NCBI GenBank assembly: GCA_019114265.1
Contig: DXFV01000037.1
Location: 1 to 28,610, forward strand
DNA: 28,610 nucleotides
Source: Anaerofilum faecale
GTDB taxonomy: Bacteria > Bacillota > Clostridia > Oscillospirales > Ruminococcaceae
Reading direction: 5' to 3'
In this document: positions 8,012-14,359 of the stretch, piece by piece
Position numbering within the stretch: position 1 is the first letter of the stretch
Layout of the letters: each line of letters begins with the position of its first letter
Made by a program: the position numbers and the translations under genes
Notes under the pieces: generated by a model
Database searches by the model: none
Told to the model about the DNA's origin: nothing
What the model saw: only the letters and a program-made list of their open reading frames with translations

Positions 8012-9391
8012 ATGAGATGGATCTGCGCGCCGGTCGCCGGAGTGCTGGCCGCGGCAGCGCTGGCGCTGCCGGTGCGGGCGGAGGAGACGGGAGCCGCGCT
8101 GACGGTCACCGACCAGTCCGGCGCGGCACAGCCTTCGCTCTGCGACGCATCCCGCGCCACCAAACAGACGCTGGAGGCGGGGCAGACCCTCACCATCACC
8201 GCCGACGCCCCCCTGCAGGGGCTGTATCTGGAATTCGACCGCCCGGCCAACTGGGTGCTCTGCCTGCCGGACGGCAGCTGCCAAAAGCAGAGCAGCGGTT
8301 TTCTGCACGAGTATCTGCCGCTCGACACCCCGGTCACCGAGTGCAGCATCACGCTGCCGGAGGGCGCGGTGCTGTGCGAGATCTACGGCTTCGACACCGC
8401 CCCGCCCGGCTGGGTGCAGCAGTGGCAGCCGCCGGAGGGCCAGGCCGATCTGCTGCTGATGCCCACCCACGCCGACGACGAGCATCTGTGGTTCGGCGGC
8501 GCGATGCCCTACTATGCGGGCGAGCGGGGATTGGAGGTGCAGGTGGCCTACCTCATCAGCCATTGGGACCAGCCGGTGCGCCCGCACGAGCTGCTGGACG
8601 GCCTGTGGACGGTGGGCGTCACGCGGTATCCCGTCATCAGCGATTTCCCCGACTATTATGCCAACAACATCGACCAGGCGCGCGCGCTGTACAACGAAGA
8701 GGAGCTGCGGGCCTGGCAGGTGGAACAGCTGCGCCGGTTCCGGCCGGCGGTGGTGGTGGGGCACGACCTGAACGGCGAATATGGCCACGGCGTGCACTGC
8801 CTGAACGCCGAAAGTCTGCTGCTGGCAGCGGATGCGGCGGCCGACCCCGCGCAGTACCCCGCCAGCGCCGACCGATACGGCGTGTGGGACACCCCCAAGA
8901 TCTATCTGCACCTGTACCCCGAAAACCAGATCATCATGGACTGGGAGAATATGCCGCTGTCCGCGTTCGGCGGAAAGACGGCCTTCGAGATGGCGCAGGA
9001 GGGCTTTGCCTGTCACGCCAGCCAGCAGGGCGTTTTCCACGTGATGGGGGCCGGCGGCTGGTACGACTGCCGCAAATTCGGCCTTGCCCGCACCACGGTG
9101 GGGCCGGACGTGCAGGGGGGAGACTTCTTTGAAAACGTGGAGATCCCCAGCCTGCAGCCGACGCCCACCCCCACCCCTTCGCCCACTCCCGCTCCCACCC
9201 CATCTCCAACGCCCGCTCCCGCCCCGTCCCCCGCTCCCGCCGCGGCCGGTCCCGGCTGGCCGAGCCTGTGGCTGGTGTGTGCGGCGGGCGGCGTTCTGGC
9301 GCTGGCTGTATCCCTCTGGGCGCAGCACCGCCGCCGCATTCGCCGCAATCGAAAGAAAAGGAGGAAGAGAAATGTCCCCCAAAACCGTTGA
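8012..9391 (+). CDS. Membrane-anchored PIG-L family N-acetylglucosaminyl deacetylase
   Basis: 459 residues from 8012. An ATG at 8006 is possible, but its GGGGGG ribosome site would touch it, whereas 8012 gives 6 bp spacing. A signal peptide (1-23, ending VRA-EE) and a beta-rich region lead to the deacetylase domain. There the usual PHPDDE motif reads THADDE (152-157) and the second zinc/catalytic segment reads HDLNGEYGHGVH (251-262), so the active site is intact. A Pro/Thr/Ser/Ala spacer (about 383-410) is followed by one membrane helix and a strongly basic tail, which holds the enzyme on the outer face of the membrane. PIG-L enzymes remove acetyl groups from GlcNAc-type sugars. An anchored extracellular form points to cell-wall or surface glycans rather than mycothiol or bacillithiol. 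It overlaps the next gene by 20 bp. Confidence 0.87.
   Translation: MRWICAPVAGVLAAAALALPVRAEETGAALTVTDQSGAAQPSLCDASRATKQTLEAGQTLTITADAPLQGLYLEFDRPANWVLCLPDGSCQKQSSGFLHEYLPLDTPVTECSITLPEGAVLCEIYGFDTAPPGWVQQWQPPEGQADLLLMPTHADDEHLWFGGAMPYYAGERGLEVQVAYLISHWDQPVRPHELLDGLWTVGVTRYPVISDFPDYYANNIDQARALYNEEELRAWQVEQLRRFRPAVVVGHDLNGEYGHGVHCLNAESLLLAADAAADPAQYPASADRYGVWDTPKIYLHLYPENQIIMDWENMPLSAFGGKTAFEMAQEGFACHASQQGVFHVMGAGGWYDCRKFGLARTTVGPDVQGGDFFENVEIPSLQPTPTPTPSPTPAPTPSPTPAPAPSPAPAAAGPGWPSLWLVCAAGGVLALAVSLWAQHRRRIRRNRKKRRKRNVPQNR
9158..9243 (+). repeat. Low-complexity Pro-Thr/Ser/Ala coding repeat
   Basis: CCC-ACC, CCC-TCG and CCC-GCT style dipeptide codons alternate over about 85 bp, encoding a PT/PS/PA linker between the deacetylase domain and its membrane helix. 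Such tracts change length readily by slippage; here the frame is kept. Confidence 0.8.
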
Positions 9392-10511
9392 TACGCCGCC
9401 GCGCCGGCGTCCGGCCGCTTCCCGAAAAAGCGGGAAGTACATATATCGCGCTCCCCAGCGGGTGGCCGCCGAGTCTGCCCGTATATCCGCCCCGAAACCC
9501 GCCAGGCCGCCGCGCCGCGCCGCACACAGAAAGCGCCGTGCCGTGCGCGCCGTCGCCCGCGTGGGCGTCTGCTTCGTCGTGTTGCTGGCGGCCGTGCTGG
9601 GCCTGGCGGTGGGAGGCTCGTTCATCTTCTGCAAAGGCCCCAGCCCCACCGCGCGCGACCTGTTCGTGAACACCATGCTGGAGACCAGCGCGCTCAAATT
9701 TGTGCCGCACCTCTTCCTCAGCGACGAGGAGGTGGAGAAAATCGTCCAGCGCAACGCGGTGGTGCAGACCGATGAGACCACCGAGGTGCCGCAGGAGGAA
9801 TTCAAGCCCTCCGCCGACAAACCGCTGGACACCATCGAGATCGAGGACGTGTCCGGTCCCACCTATAAGGGAAAGATGATGATCGTCTACGACCCTTCCC
9901 GCGTGCAGGTCGCCTGCCTGGACCAGTTCTCGCCCGATACCAGGGGCAAAAAGCTGGAGACCTTCATCGAGGAGGCAGGAGCTGTGGGCGGCGTGAACGC
10001 CGGCGGCTTTGCCGATGAAAACGGCATGGGCAACGGCGGCATGCCGCTGGGCCTGGTGGTGAAGGACGGCGTGATGCTGCAGGGCACAGCCGGCGGCAGC
10101 TATCAGGTGATCGGCTTCGACCAGGGCAACCACCTCATCGTGGGCCAGATGACCGGCGCCGAGGTGATGGAGCGCGGCATGCGCGACGCGGTCAGCTTTG
10201 GCCCGGCCTTCATCATCAACGGGGAGCCGGTGGACGTCACCGGCAGCGGCGGCGGACTGAACCCCCGCACCGTGATCGGCCAGCGGGAGGACGGCGCGGT
10301 GCTGCTGCTGGTCATAGACGGCCGCCAGCCCCACAGCCTGGGCGCCAATTTCCAGGACTGCATCAAGGTCATGCAGGACTACGGCGCCATCAACGCCGCC
10401 AACCTCGACGGCGGTTCCTCCACCCAGATGATGTATCAGGGCGAGACCATCAACGTCTGCGCGTCGCTGTACGGCCCGCGCTATCTTCCCACCGTGTGGA
10501 TCGTACAGTAA
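9372..10511 (+). CDS. Membrane-anchored phosphodiester glycosidase (NAGPA domain)
   Basis: 379 residues from the ATG at 9372, preceded by AGGAGG inside the end of the previous gene; longer readings of this frame overlap that gene and lack a ribosome site. A Pro/Arg/Lys-rich cytoplasmic tail (1-60) precedes one membrane helix (62-86). The extracellular NAGPA domain (about 140-379) shows NAGGF, SFGPAFIING, RTVIGQRE and NLDGGSSTQM, the core motifs of the family (Pfam NAGPA/DUF2233). The mammalian relative removes GlcNAc from GlcNAc-1-phospho-mannose; bacterial members hydrolyse sugar phosphodiesters of wall polymers or exopolysaccharide. The overlap with the PIG-L gene means translational coupling, and together they suggest remodelling of a GlcNAc-phosphate decorated polymer. 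Substrate is inferred. Confidence 0.88.
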   Translation: MSPKTVDTPPRRRPAASRKSGKYIYRAPQRVAAESARISAPKPARPPRRAAHRKRRAVRAVARVGVCFVVLLAAVLGLAVGGSFIFCKGPSPTARDLFVNTMLETSALKFVPHLFLSDEEVEKIVQRNAVVQTDETTEVPQEEFKPSADKPLDTIEIEDVSGPTYKGKMMIVYDPSRVQVACLDQFSPDTRGKKLETFIEEAGAVGGVNAGGFADENGMGNGGMPLGLVVKDGVMLQGTAGGSYQVIGFDQGNHLIVGQMTGAEVMERGMRDAVSFGPAFIINGEPVDVTGSGGGLNPRTVIGQREDGAVLLLVIDGRQPHSLGANFQDCIKVMQDYGAINAANLDGGSSTQMMYQGETINVCASLYGPRYLPTVWIVQ

Positions 10512-10524
10512 AGGAGAGAGCAAT

Positions 10525-11571
10525 ATGGCAACCCAGCCGAAAAAATCCCGCCGCAAGGGCAGGTTTTCCCGGTTTCTGTTCTTCTGGACGGCCGCGCTGG
10601 CCGTGCTCGTGGCAGTGCTGCTGGTGCAGCTGTGGGCGGCGCTGGCAAGGTACGAGAGCACCACGCCCGAGGCGGCCGTGATGCAGTTCCTCAAGACGGT
10701 GCAGAGCGCCGACGAGCAGCAGCTGCTGGAACAGTCCGGCTTTGCGCTGTCCCCCTACGAAAAGCCCGGCGCCTACCGCGACGCCGTGTCCGCCAGCCTG
10801 GAGGGCATTCCGGCCGACCGCGAGCAGCTCCGCTTTGCCAAGCAGCAGAAGGACGGCGTCTGCACCGTGAAAGTGATCGCGCCCGACGCCTCGGTCACAC
10901 TGGAGCTTATCGAGAAGGAGACGGGCGGATGGACGGTGCGCCCGCCGGTGCCCGAGACCCAAAGCTGCACCATTCTGGCGCCCTCCCATGCGGCGGTGAC
11001 GGTGAACGGCCAGCCGCTCCCGGTCGACCAGAGCACCGGCTCCCGCACGGCCACCGGCTACGAGGACCTGGCCGACGCGCCGCAGGTGCTGGAATACAAG
11101 CTGGACGGCCTGCTGGCCGCGCCGGAGGTCGCCGCCGTCCTGGAGGACGGCACCGCCTGCGCCGTACAGGCCGGCAAGGACGGCGCGGTGGAGATCACAG
11201 CGCCGGTCCCCGCCGCGCAGCAGCAGGAGCTGACAGACTTTGCCTGGAACGCGGCGCACGCCTATGTGCGCTATGTGTCGCGGGACGCGGCCTTCGGCGA
11301 GGTGGACGTCTATCTCCACCCCGACACCCCGCTGCGCGAGACGGTGCGCACCTTCGATACCTATTGGTACACCGACCACAACAGCGCCACCTTTGCCAAC
11401 GAGGAGCTGCTGGCCACCGGCAGCGTGAGCGACACCTGCTGCTGGGTGGAGCTGAAGCTGGAATACCTGGTGGATATCGGCTACCGCGAGGTGACCATCC
11501 CGGTGCACTACCGTCTCTACGCCGCCCAGCTGGACGGCGCGTGGAAGCTGGTCAGCATGGAAAGTTTGTGA
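10525..11571 (+). CDS. Unknown single-pass membrane protein with extracellular domains, third gene of the PIG-L operon
   Basis: 348 residues with GGAGAG upstream of the ATG. A Lys/Arg-rich N-terminus is followed by one membrane helix (about 18-40), so nearly all of the chain is outside. Residues 45-130 (STTPEAAVMQFLKTVQ onward) resemble an NTF2-like/DUF4878-type fold, as in TcaA-like or penicillin-binding protein N-domains. The middle has a VTVNGQPLP strand pattern typical of small beta domains, and the C-terminal part again looks NTF2-like, ending in YRLYAAQLDGAWKLVSME. No catalytic motif is seen. It follows the glycosidase after 13 bp and is probably a structural or binding partner for the two anchored enzymes. 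I do not recognise a named family for the full length. Its stop codon overlaps the next promoter. Confidence 0.75.
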   Translation: MATQPKKSRRKGRFSRFLFFWTAALAVLVAVLLVQLWAALARYESTTPEAAVMQFLKTVQSADEQQLLEQSGFALSPYEKPGAYRDAVSASLEGIPADREQLRFAKQQKDGVCTVKVIAPDASVTLELIEKETGGWTVRPPVPETQSCTILAPSHAAVTVNGQPLPVDQSTGSRTATGYEDLADAPQVLEYKLDGLLAAPEVAAVLEDGTACAVQAGKDGAVEITAPVPAAQQQELTDFAWNAAHAYVRYVSRDAAFGEVDVYLHPDTPLRETVRTFDTYWYTDHNSATFANEELLATGSVSDTCCWVELKLEYLVDIGYREVTIPVHYRLYAAQLDGAWKLVSMESL

Positions 11572-11577
11572 TACAAT
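11549..11577 (+). promoter_or_regulatory. Promoter of the structured leader / Bce-type operon, overlapping the preceding stop codon
   Basis: TGGTCA (11549-11554), a 17-bp spacer, then TACAAT (11572-11577) with TGA just before it as an extended -10. That TGA is also the stop codon of the preceding gene. The transcript would begin near 11583. Confidence 0.6.
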
Positions 11578-11578
11578 A

Positions 11579-11693
11579 GGCAAAAGACCTCGGAGGCTGG
11601 TCCTTTGCCGCGGAGGGGGAGAAGGTTCCCGCCGCGCACAATTGGATACGCTGTTTGCAGGCACAGGGCCGTGGGGATACCGCGGCCCTTTTT
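11579..11693 (+). ncRNA. Structured leader or small RNA ending in a terminator, upstream of the two-component genes
   Basis: Three hairpins can be drawn in about 115 nt. The first joins GGCAAA (11579-11584) to TTTGCC (11604-11609), extended by GACC/GGTC around a TCGGAGGCT loop. The second joins GCGG/GGG (11610-11618) to CCC/CCGC near 11628-11635. The third is the terminator at 11666-11688. A promoter lies immediately upstream and no ORF fits inside. It does not match 4.5S RNA, 6S RNA or any riboswitch consensus that I can recall. It could be an attenuator of the downstream operon or a free small RNA. Confidence 0.45.
11666..11693 (+). terminator. Intrinsic terminator before the two-component genes
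   Basis: GGGCCG (11666-11671) pairs with CGGCCC (11683-11688), extended by TGG and ACC with a bulge, followed by five T. It sits 66 bp before the response regulator start, in the position of an attenuator. Confidence 0.75.
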
Positions 11694-11759
11694 GCGTGAA
11701 GAGAGGGACGGGGACAACTCGTTACAAAAACAGTGCGCAATACAAAAGGAGGAACATGG

Positions 11760-12446
11760 ATGGAACGATACAAACTGTTTCTGGTGGAGGACGACGAGGT
11801 GATCTGCCAGTCGCTGACCCGCCAGCTGGAGGGATGGGGATACGAGGTGTGTCCGGTGCAGCGGTTCGACCGCGTGCTGGAAGAGTTCGAGCAGCTGCAC
11901 CCGGACCTTGTGCTGATGGACGTCTCGCTGCCCTTTTTCAACGGGTACCACTGGTGCGCCCAGATCCGCCAGCAGAGCCGGTTGCCCATCCTGTTCCTGT
12001 CCTCGGCGGGGGACGACATGAACCTCGTCATGGCCATCAACATGGGCGCAGACGACTTTGTGGCCAAGCCCTTCCGTATCGAGGTGCTGGTGGCCAAGAT
12101 CCAGGCGCTGCTGCGCCGCGCCTATTCCTTCGGCGCCGAACCGCAGACGCTGCGGGCGGGCAATCTGGTGCTGGACCTGTCCGAAGCGGCGGTGCTGGTG
12201 AACGGCGTGCGGCAGAACCTCTCCAAAAACGAATACGGCATCCTGCGCATTTTGATGGAGCGCAAGGGCCGGACCGTCTCGCGGGAGGAGATCATCCAGC
12301 GCTTGTGGCAGAGCGAGAGCTTCATCGACGACAACACCCTCAGCGTCAACGTCGCCCGTCTGCGCAAGACCCTCCAGTCGCTGGGAGCGGGGGACTGCAT
12401 CACCACGCGCAAGGGGATGGGCTACCAGCTGGAGGACGCGCGATGA
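11760..12446 (+). CDS. OmpR-type response regulator of a Bce-like antimicrobial-peptide module
   Basis: 228 residues. The start at 11760 fits AAGGAGG at 11746-11752; an overlapping ATG at 11756 is in another frame. The receiver domain has the acidic pair E10/D11, phospho-acceptor D54 in LVLMDVSLPF and K103 in VAKPF. The C-terminal winged helix (about 135-226) ends with the family's transactivation loop and VNVARLRKTL recognition helix. Gene order (regulator, small kinase, ATPase, FtsX permease) identifies a BceR/GraR-type regulator that turns on the adjacent transporter when the transporter and kinase detect a peptide antibiotic. A TTACA-N4-TGTAA site, the known BceR-box shape, lies before the transporter genes at 13462-13475. 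The stop overlaps the kinase start as ATGA. Confidence 0.92.
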   Translation: MERYKLFLVEDDEVICQSLTRQLEGWGYEVCPVQRFDRVLEEFEQLHPDLVLMDVSLPFFNGYHWCAQIRQQSRLPILFLSSAGDDMNLVMAINMGADDFVAKPFRIEVLVAKIQALLRRAYSFGAEPQTLRAGNLVLDLSEAAVLVNGVRQNLSKNEYGILRILMERKGRTVSREEIIQRLWQSESFIDDNTLSVNVARLRKTLQSLGAGDCITTRKGMGYQLEDAR

Positions 12447-13447
12447 AAGCTCTGGGAAACGATCTTTTGCAGTATCTTCGCCGCGGCGCGCGGTGTGTGG
12501 CGCTGTTTGCCATATTGCTGGCGGTGATGGCGGGCATCTATGCCCTGTACGGCCTGCCGTGGGGTCCGGCCGTCTACACGATGCTGGTGATGGCGGCGCT
12601 CTTTGCGGGGGCGGCAGCGGTGGGCTTTGTGCGGTGGCGGTCGGAATGCGAGGCGCTGCGGCGTCTCAACCGGCAGGCCATCGTCCAGCTGGACGGCCTT
12701 CCCCCCGCGCGGGAGGAGAAGGAACGCCAGTACCAGCAGCTGGTCGGGCGCCTGGAGCAGCGCTGCCGGAAAGCCGAGCAGGAAGCCGAGCAGAGCGCCT
12801 CCCGTTCCCGCCGCTACTATACGCTGTGGAGCCACCAGGTCAAGACGCCGCTGGCGGCGATGGACCTGCTGCTGCAGGAGCCCAGCCCCAGCCGGGAACA
12901 GATGCGCCAGGAGCTGGTGAAGATGAGCCAGTATGTGGACATGGCATTGCAGTACCAGCGGCTGGAGCAGGGCAGCGACCTCGTCCTGCGCGCCTGCCTG
13001 CTGGACGACATCGTCCGGGATGCGCTCAAGCGCACCAGCGCGCTCTTCATCCACAAAAAGCTGCAGCTGCACTGGCAGCCGGCCGGCCTGCGGGTGCTCA
13101 CCGACGAAAAATGGCTGGCCTTTGTGCTGGAACAGCTGCTCACCAACGCCGTCAAATACACCCCGGCGGGCGGCAGCGTCACCATCCGCAGCGAGGCGTC
13201 CCCGCTCTGCATATGGGTGGAGGACAGCGGCATCGGCATCCGCCCCGAGGATCTGCCGCGCGTCTGCGAGTGGGGCTATACCGGCCAGAACGGGCGGGCC
13301 GGGCGCAATTCCACCGGCATCGGGCTGGCCCTGTGCAAGCAGGCAATGGAGATGCTGGGGCACGGGATGACCATCTCCTCCACGCCCGGCGAGGGCACGC
13401 AGGTGCGGCTGGACCTGGAACGCCGGGACCTGGACGTGCGGGACTGA
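12443..13447 (+). CDS. Bce-type intramembrane-sensing histidine kinase
   Basis: 334 residues. Two closely spaced membrane helices (about 18-37 and 41-63) leave almost no external loop, the hallmark of BceS-like kinases that sense through their ABC transporter rather than by binding ligand themselves. A coiled coil (about 66-125) links to the catalytic core: H-box around H131 in LWSHQVKTPL, N-box LTNAVKYTP, G1 VEDSGIGI and G2 STGIGLALC. All key residues are present. The start ATG overlaps the regulator stop, so the two proteins are co-translated. A perfect terminator stem lies shortly downstream at 13481-13526, separating the regulator/kinase transcript from the transporter transcript. Confidence 0.92.
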   Translation: MKALGNDLLQYLRRGARCVALFAILLAVMAGIYALYGLPWGPAVYTMLVMAALFAGAAAVGFVRWRSECEALRRLNRQAIVQLDGLPPAREEKERQYQQLVGRLEQRCRKAEQEAEQSASRSRRYYTLWSHQVKTPLAAMDLLLQEPSPSREQMRQELVKMSQYVDMALQYQRLEQGSDLVLRACLLDDIVRDALKRTSALFIHKKLQLHWQPAGLRVLTDEKWLAFVLEQLLTNAVKYTPAGGSVTIRSEASPLCIWVEDSGIGIRPEDLPRVCEWGYTGQNGRAGRNSTGIGLALCKQAMEMLGHGMTISSTPGEGTQVRLDLERRDLDVRD

Positions 13448-13460
13448 ACCTTTCGCCATC

Positions 13461-13497
13461 CTTACAAAACTGTAAGCTGCCGCGGGGAAATTGTAAG
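13461..13497 (+). promoter_or_regulatory. BceR-type operator plus a second half-site 21 bp downstream
   Basis: CTTACAAAACTGTAAG (13461-13476) matches the BceR-box pattern TNACA-N4-TGTAA with 6-bp arms. A further TGTAAGC half-site starts at 13492, exactly 21 bp (two helical turns) after the first TGTAAG. The main site would lie about 73 bp upstream of the predicted start, fitting an activator position. Confidence 0.75.
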
Positions 13498-13530
13498 CCG
13501 TTTCGATGGCACGCAATTTCCCCGCGTTTT
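13481..13530 (+). terminator. Terminator after the kinase gene, overlapping the transporter promoter
   Basis: CGCGGGGAAATTG (13481-13493) pairs perfectly over 13 bp with CAATTTCCCCGCG (13514-13526), with a 20-nt loop and TTTT following. The last T of the run is the first base of the TATAAT at 13530. It also contains the second operator half-site. Confidence 0.75.
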
Positions 13531-13535
13531 ATAAT
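13507..13535 (+). promoter_or_regulatory. Activator-dependent promoter of the Bce-like transporter
   Basis: A perfect TATAAT (13530-13535) stands 17 bp from TGGCAC, a very poor -35. A strong -10 without a -35, plus an upstream BceR-type box, is what is expected of a promoter needing the response regulator. Confidence 0.7.
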
Positions 13536-13591
13536 AGAAGCATCCGAAGGGGCCGCAGAGGCCCGGAACAAGGAAAGAGAGGGATGCCGAC

Positions 13592-14359
13592 ATGGCACTG
13601 TTGCAGGTAGAACATCTGAAAAAAATATACACCACCCGCTTCGGCGCGGTGCAGGTACAGGCATTGCAGGACGTGAACTTCTCGGTGGAGGAGGGGGAAT
13701 ACGTGGCGGTGATGGGCGAGAGCGGCAGCGGCAAAACCACCCTGCTGAACATCCTGGCCGCACTGGACAAGCCCACCTCCGGCCGGGTGCTGCTGGAGGG
13801 CAGCGACATGGCCGCCATCCCGGACGGCCGCCTGTCGGCCTACCGGCGGGAAAACCTGGGCTTTGTTTTCCAGGACTTCAACCTGCTCGACACCTTCACG
13901 CTGCGCGACAACATCTTTTTGCCGCTGGTGCTGGCGCGCCACGACCCGGACGAGATGGAAAAGCGCCTTGCACCGATTGCAAAGCAGCTGGGCATCGAGA
14001 CGCTGCTGAACAAGTTCCCGTATGAGGTGTCGGGCGGCCAGAAGCAGCGGGCGGCGGTGGCGCGCGCGCTGATCACCCGTCCGCGGCTGGTGCTGGCCGA
14101 CGAGCCCACCGGCGCGCTGGACTCCAAGGCCACCGACGGCCTGCTGGATGTGTTCGAGGCCATCAACCGCGCGGGGCAGACCATCGTCATGGTCACCCAT
14201 TCCACCCGCGCCGCCAGCCACGCCGGGCGCGTGCTGTTCATCAAGGACGGGCAGGTGTTCCACCAGCTCTACCGCGGAAACGCCACCAACGAGCAGATGT
14301 ATCAGAAGATCTCCGATACCCTCACCGTACTCACGACAGGGGGGCGGGACGATGCGTAA
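13592..14359 (+). CDS. Bce-type ABC transporter ATPase
   Basis: 255 residues of the MacB/LolD/BceA class. Walker A GESGSGKT is at 42-49, the Q-loop at Q94, the signature SGGQKQ at 147-152, Walker B with D171/E172 in LADEP, and the switch H204 in MVTHS. All are intact. In Bce modules this ATPase powers a permease that frees cell-wall precursors from peptide antibiotics such as bacitracin, nisin or mersacidin, and it also signals flux to the kinase. It follows a promoter with a BceR-type box, and its end overlaps the permease start by 8 bp. The drug specificity cannot be read from the sequence. Confidence 0.93.
   Translation: MALLQVEHLKKIYTTRFGAVQVQALQDVNFSVEEGEYVAVMGESGSGKTTLLNILAALDKPTSGRVLLEGSDMAAIPDGRLSAYRRENLGFVFQDFNLLDTFTLRDNIFLPLVLARHDPDEMEKRLAPIAKQLGIETLLNKFPYEVSGGQKQRAAVARALITRPRLVLADEPTGALDSKATDGLLDVFEAINRAGQTIVMVTHSTRAASHAGRVLFIKDGQVFHQLYRGNATNEQMYQKISDTLTVLTTGGRDDA

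Noticed and set aside
7828..8352. Longer N-terminus for the DnaD-like protein
   Set aside because: It would cross the promoter and the divergent gene; the ATG at 7827 has a good AAAGGAG site.
9158..9243. Possible CRISPR-like or tandem repeat array
   Set aside because: It is a short in-frame Pro/Thr/Ser/Ala coding tract without unique spacers.
11666..11693. Resemblance of GTGGGGATACCGCG to the T-box antiterminator motif
   Set aside because: The spacing is wrong by inserted bases, the leader is far too short for a T-box specifier stem, and the downstream genes are a two-component system, not amino-acid genes.
11756..11758. ATG at 11756 as the response regulator start
   Set aside because: It is in a different reading frame; the frame encoding the receiver domain starts at 11760.
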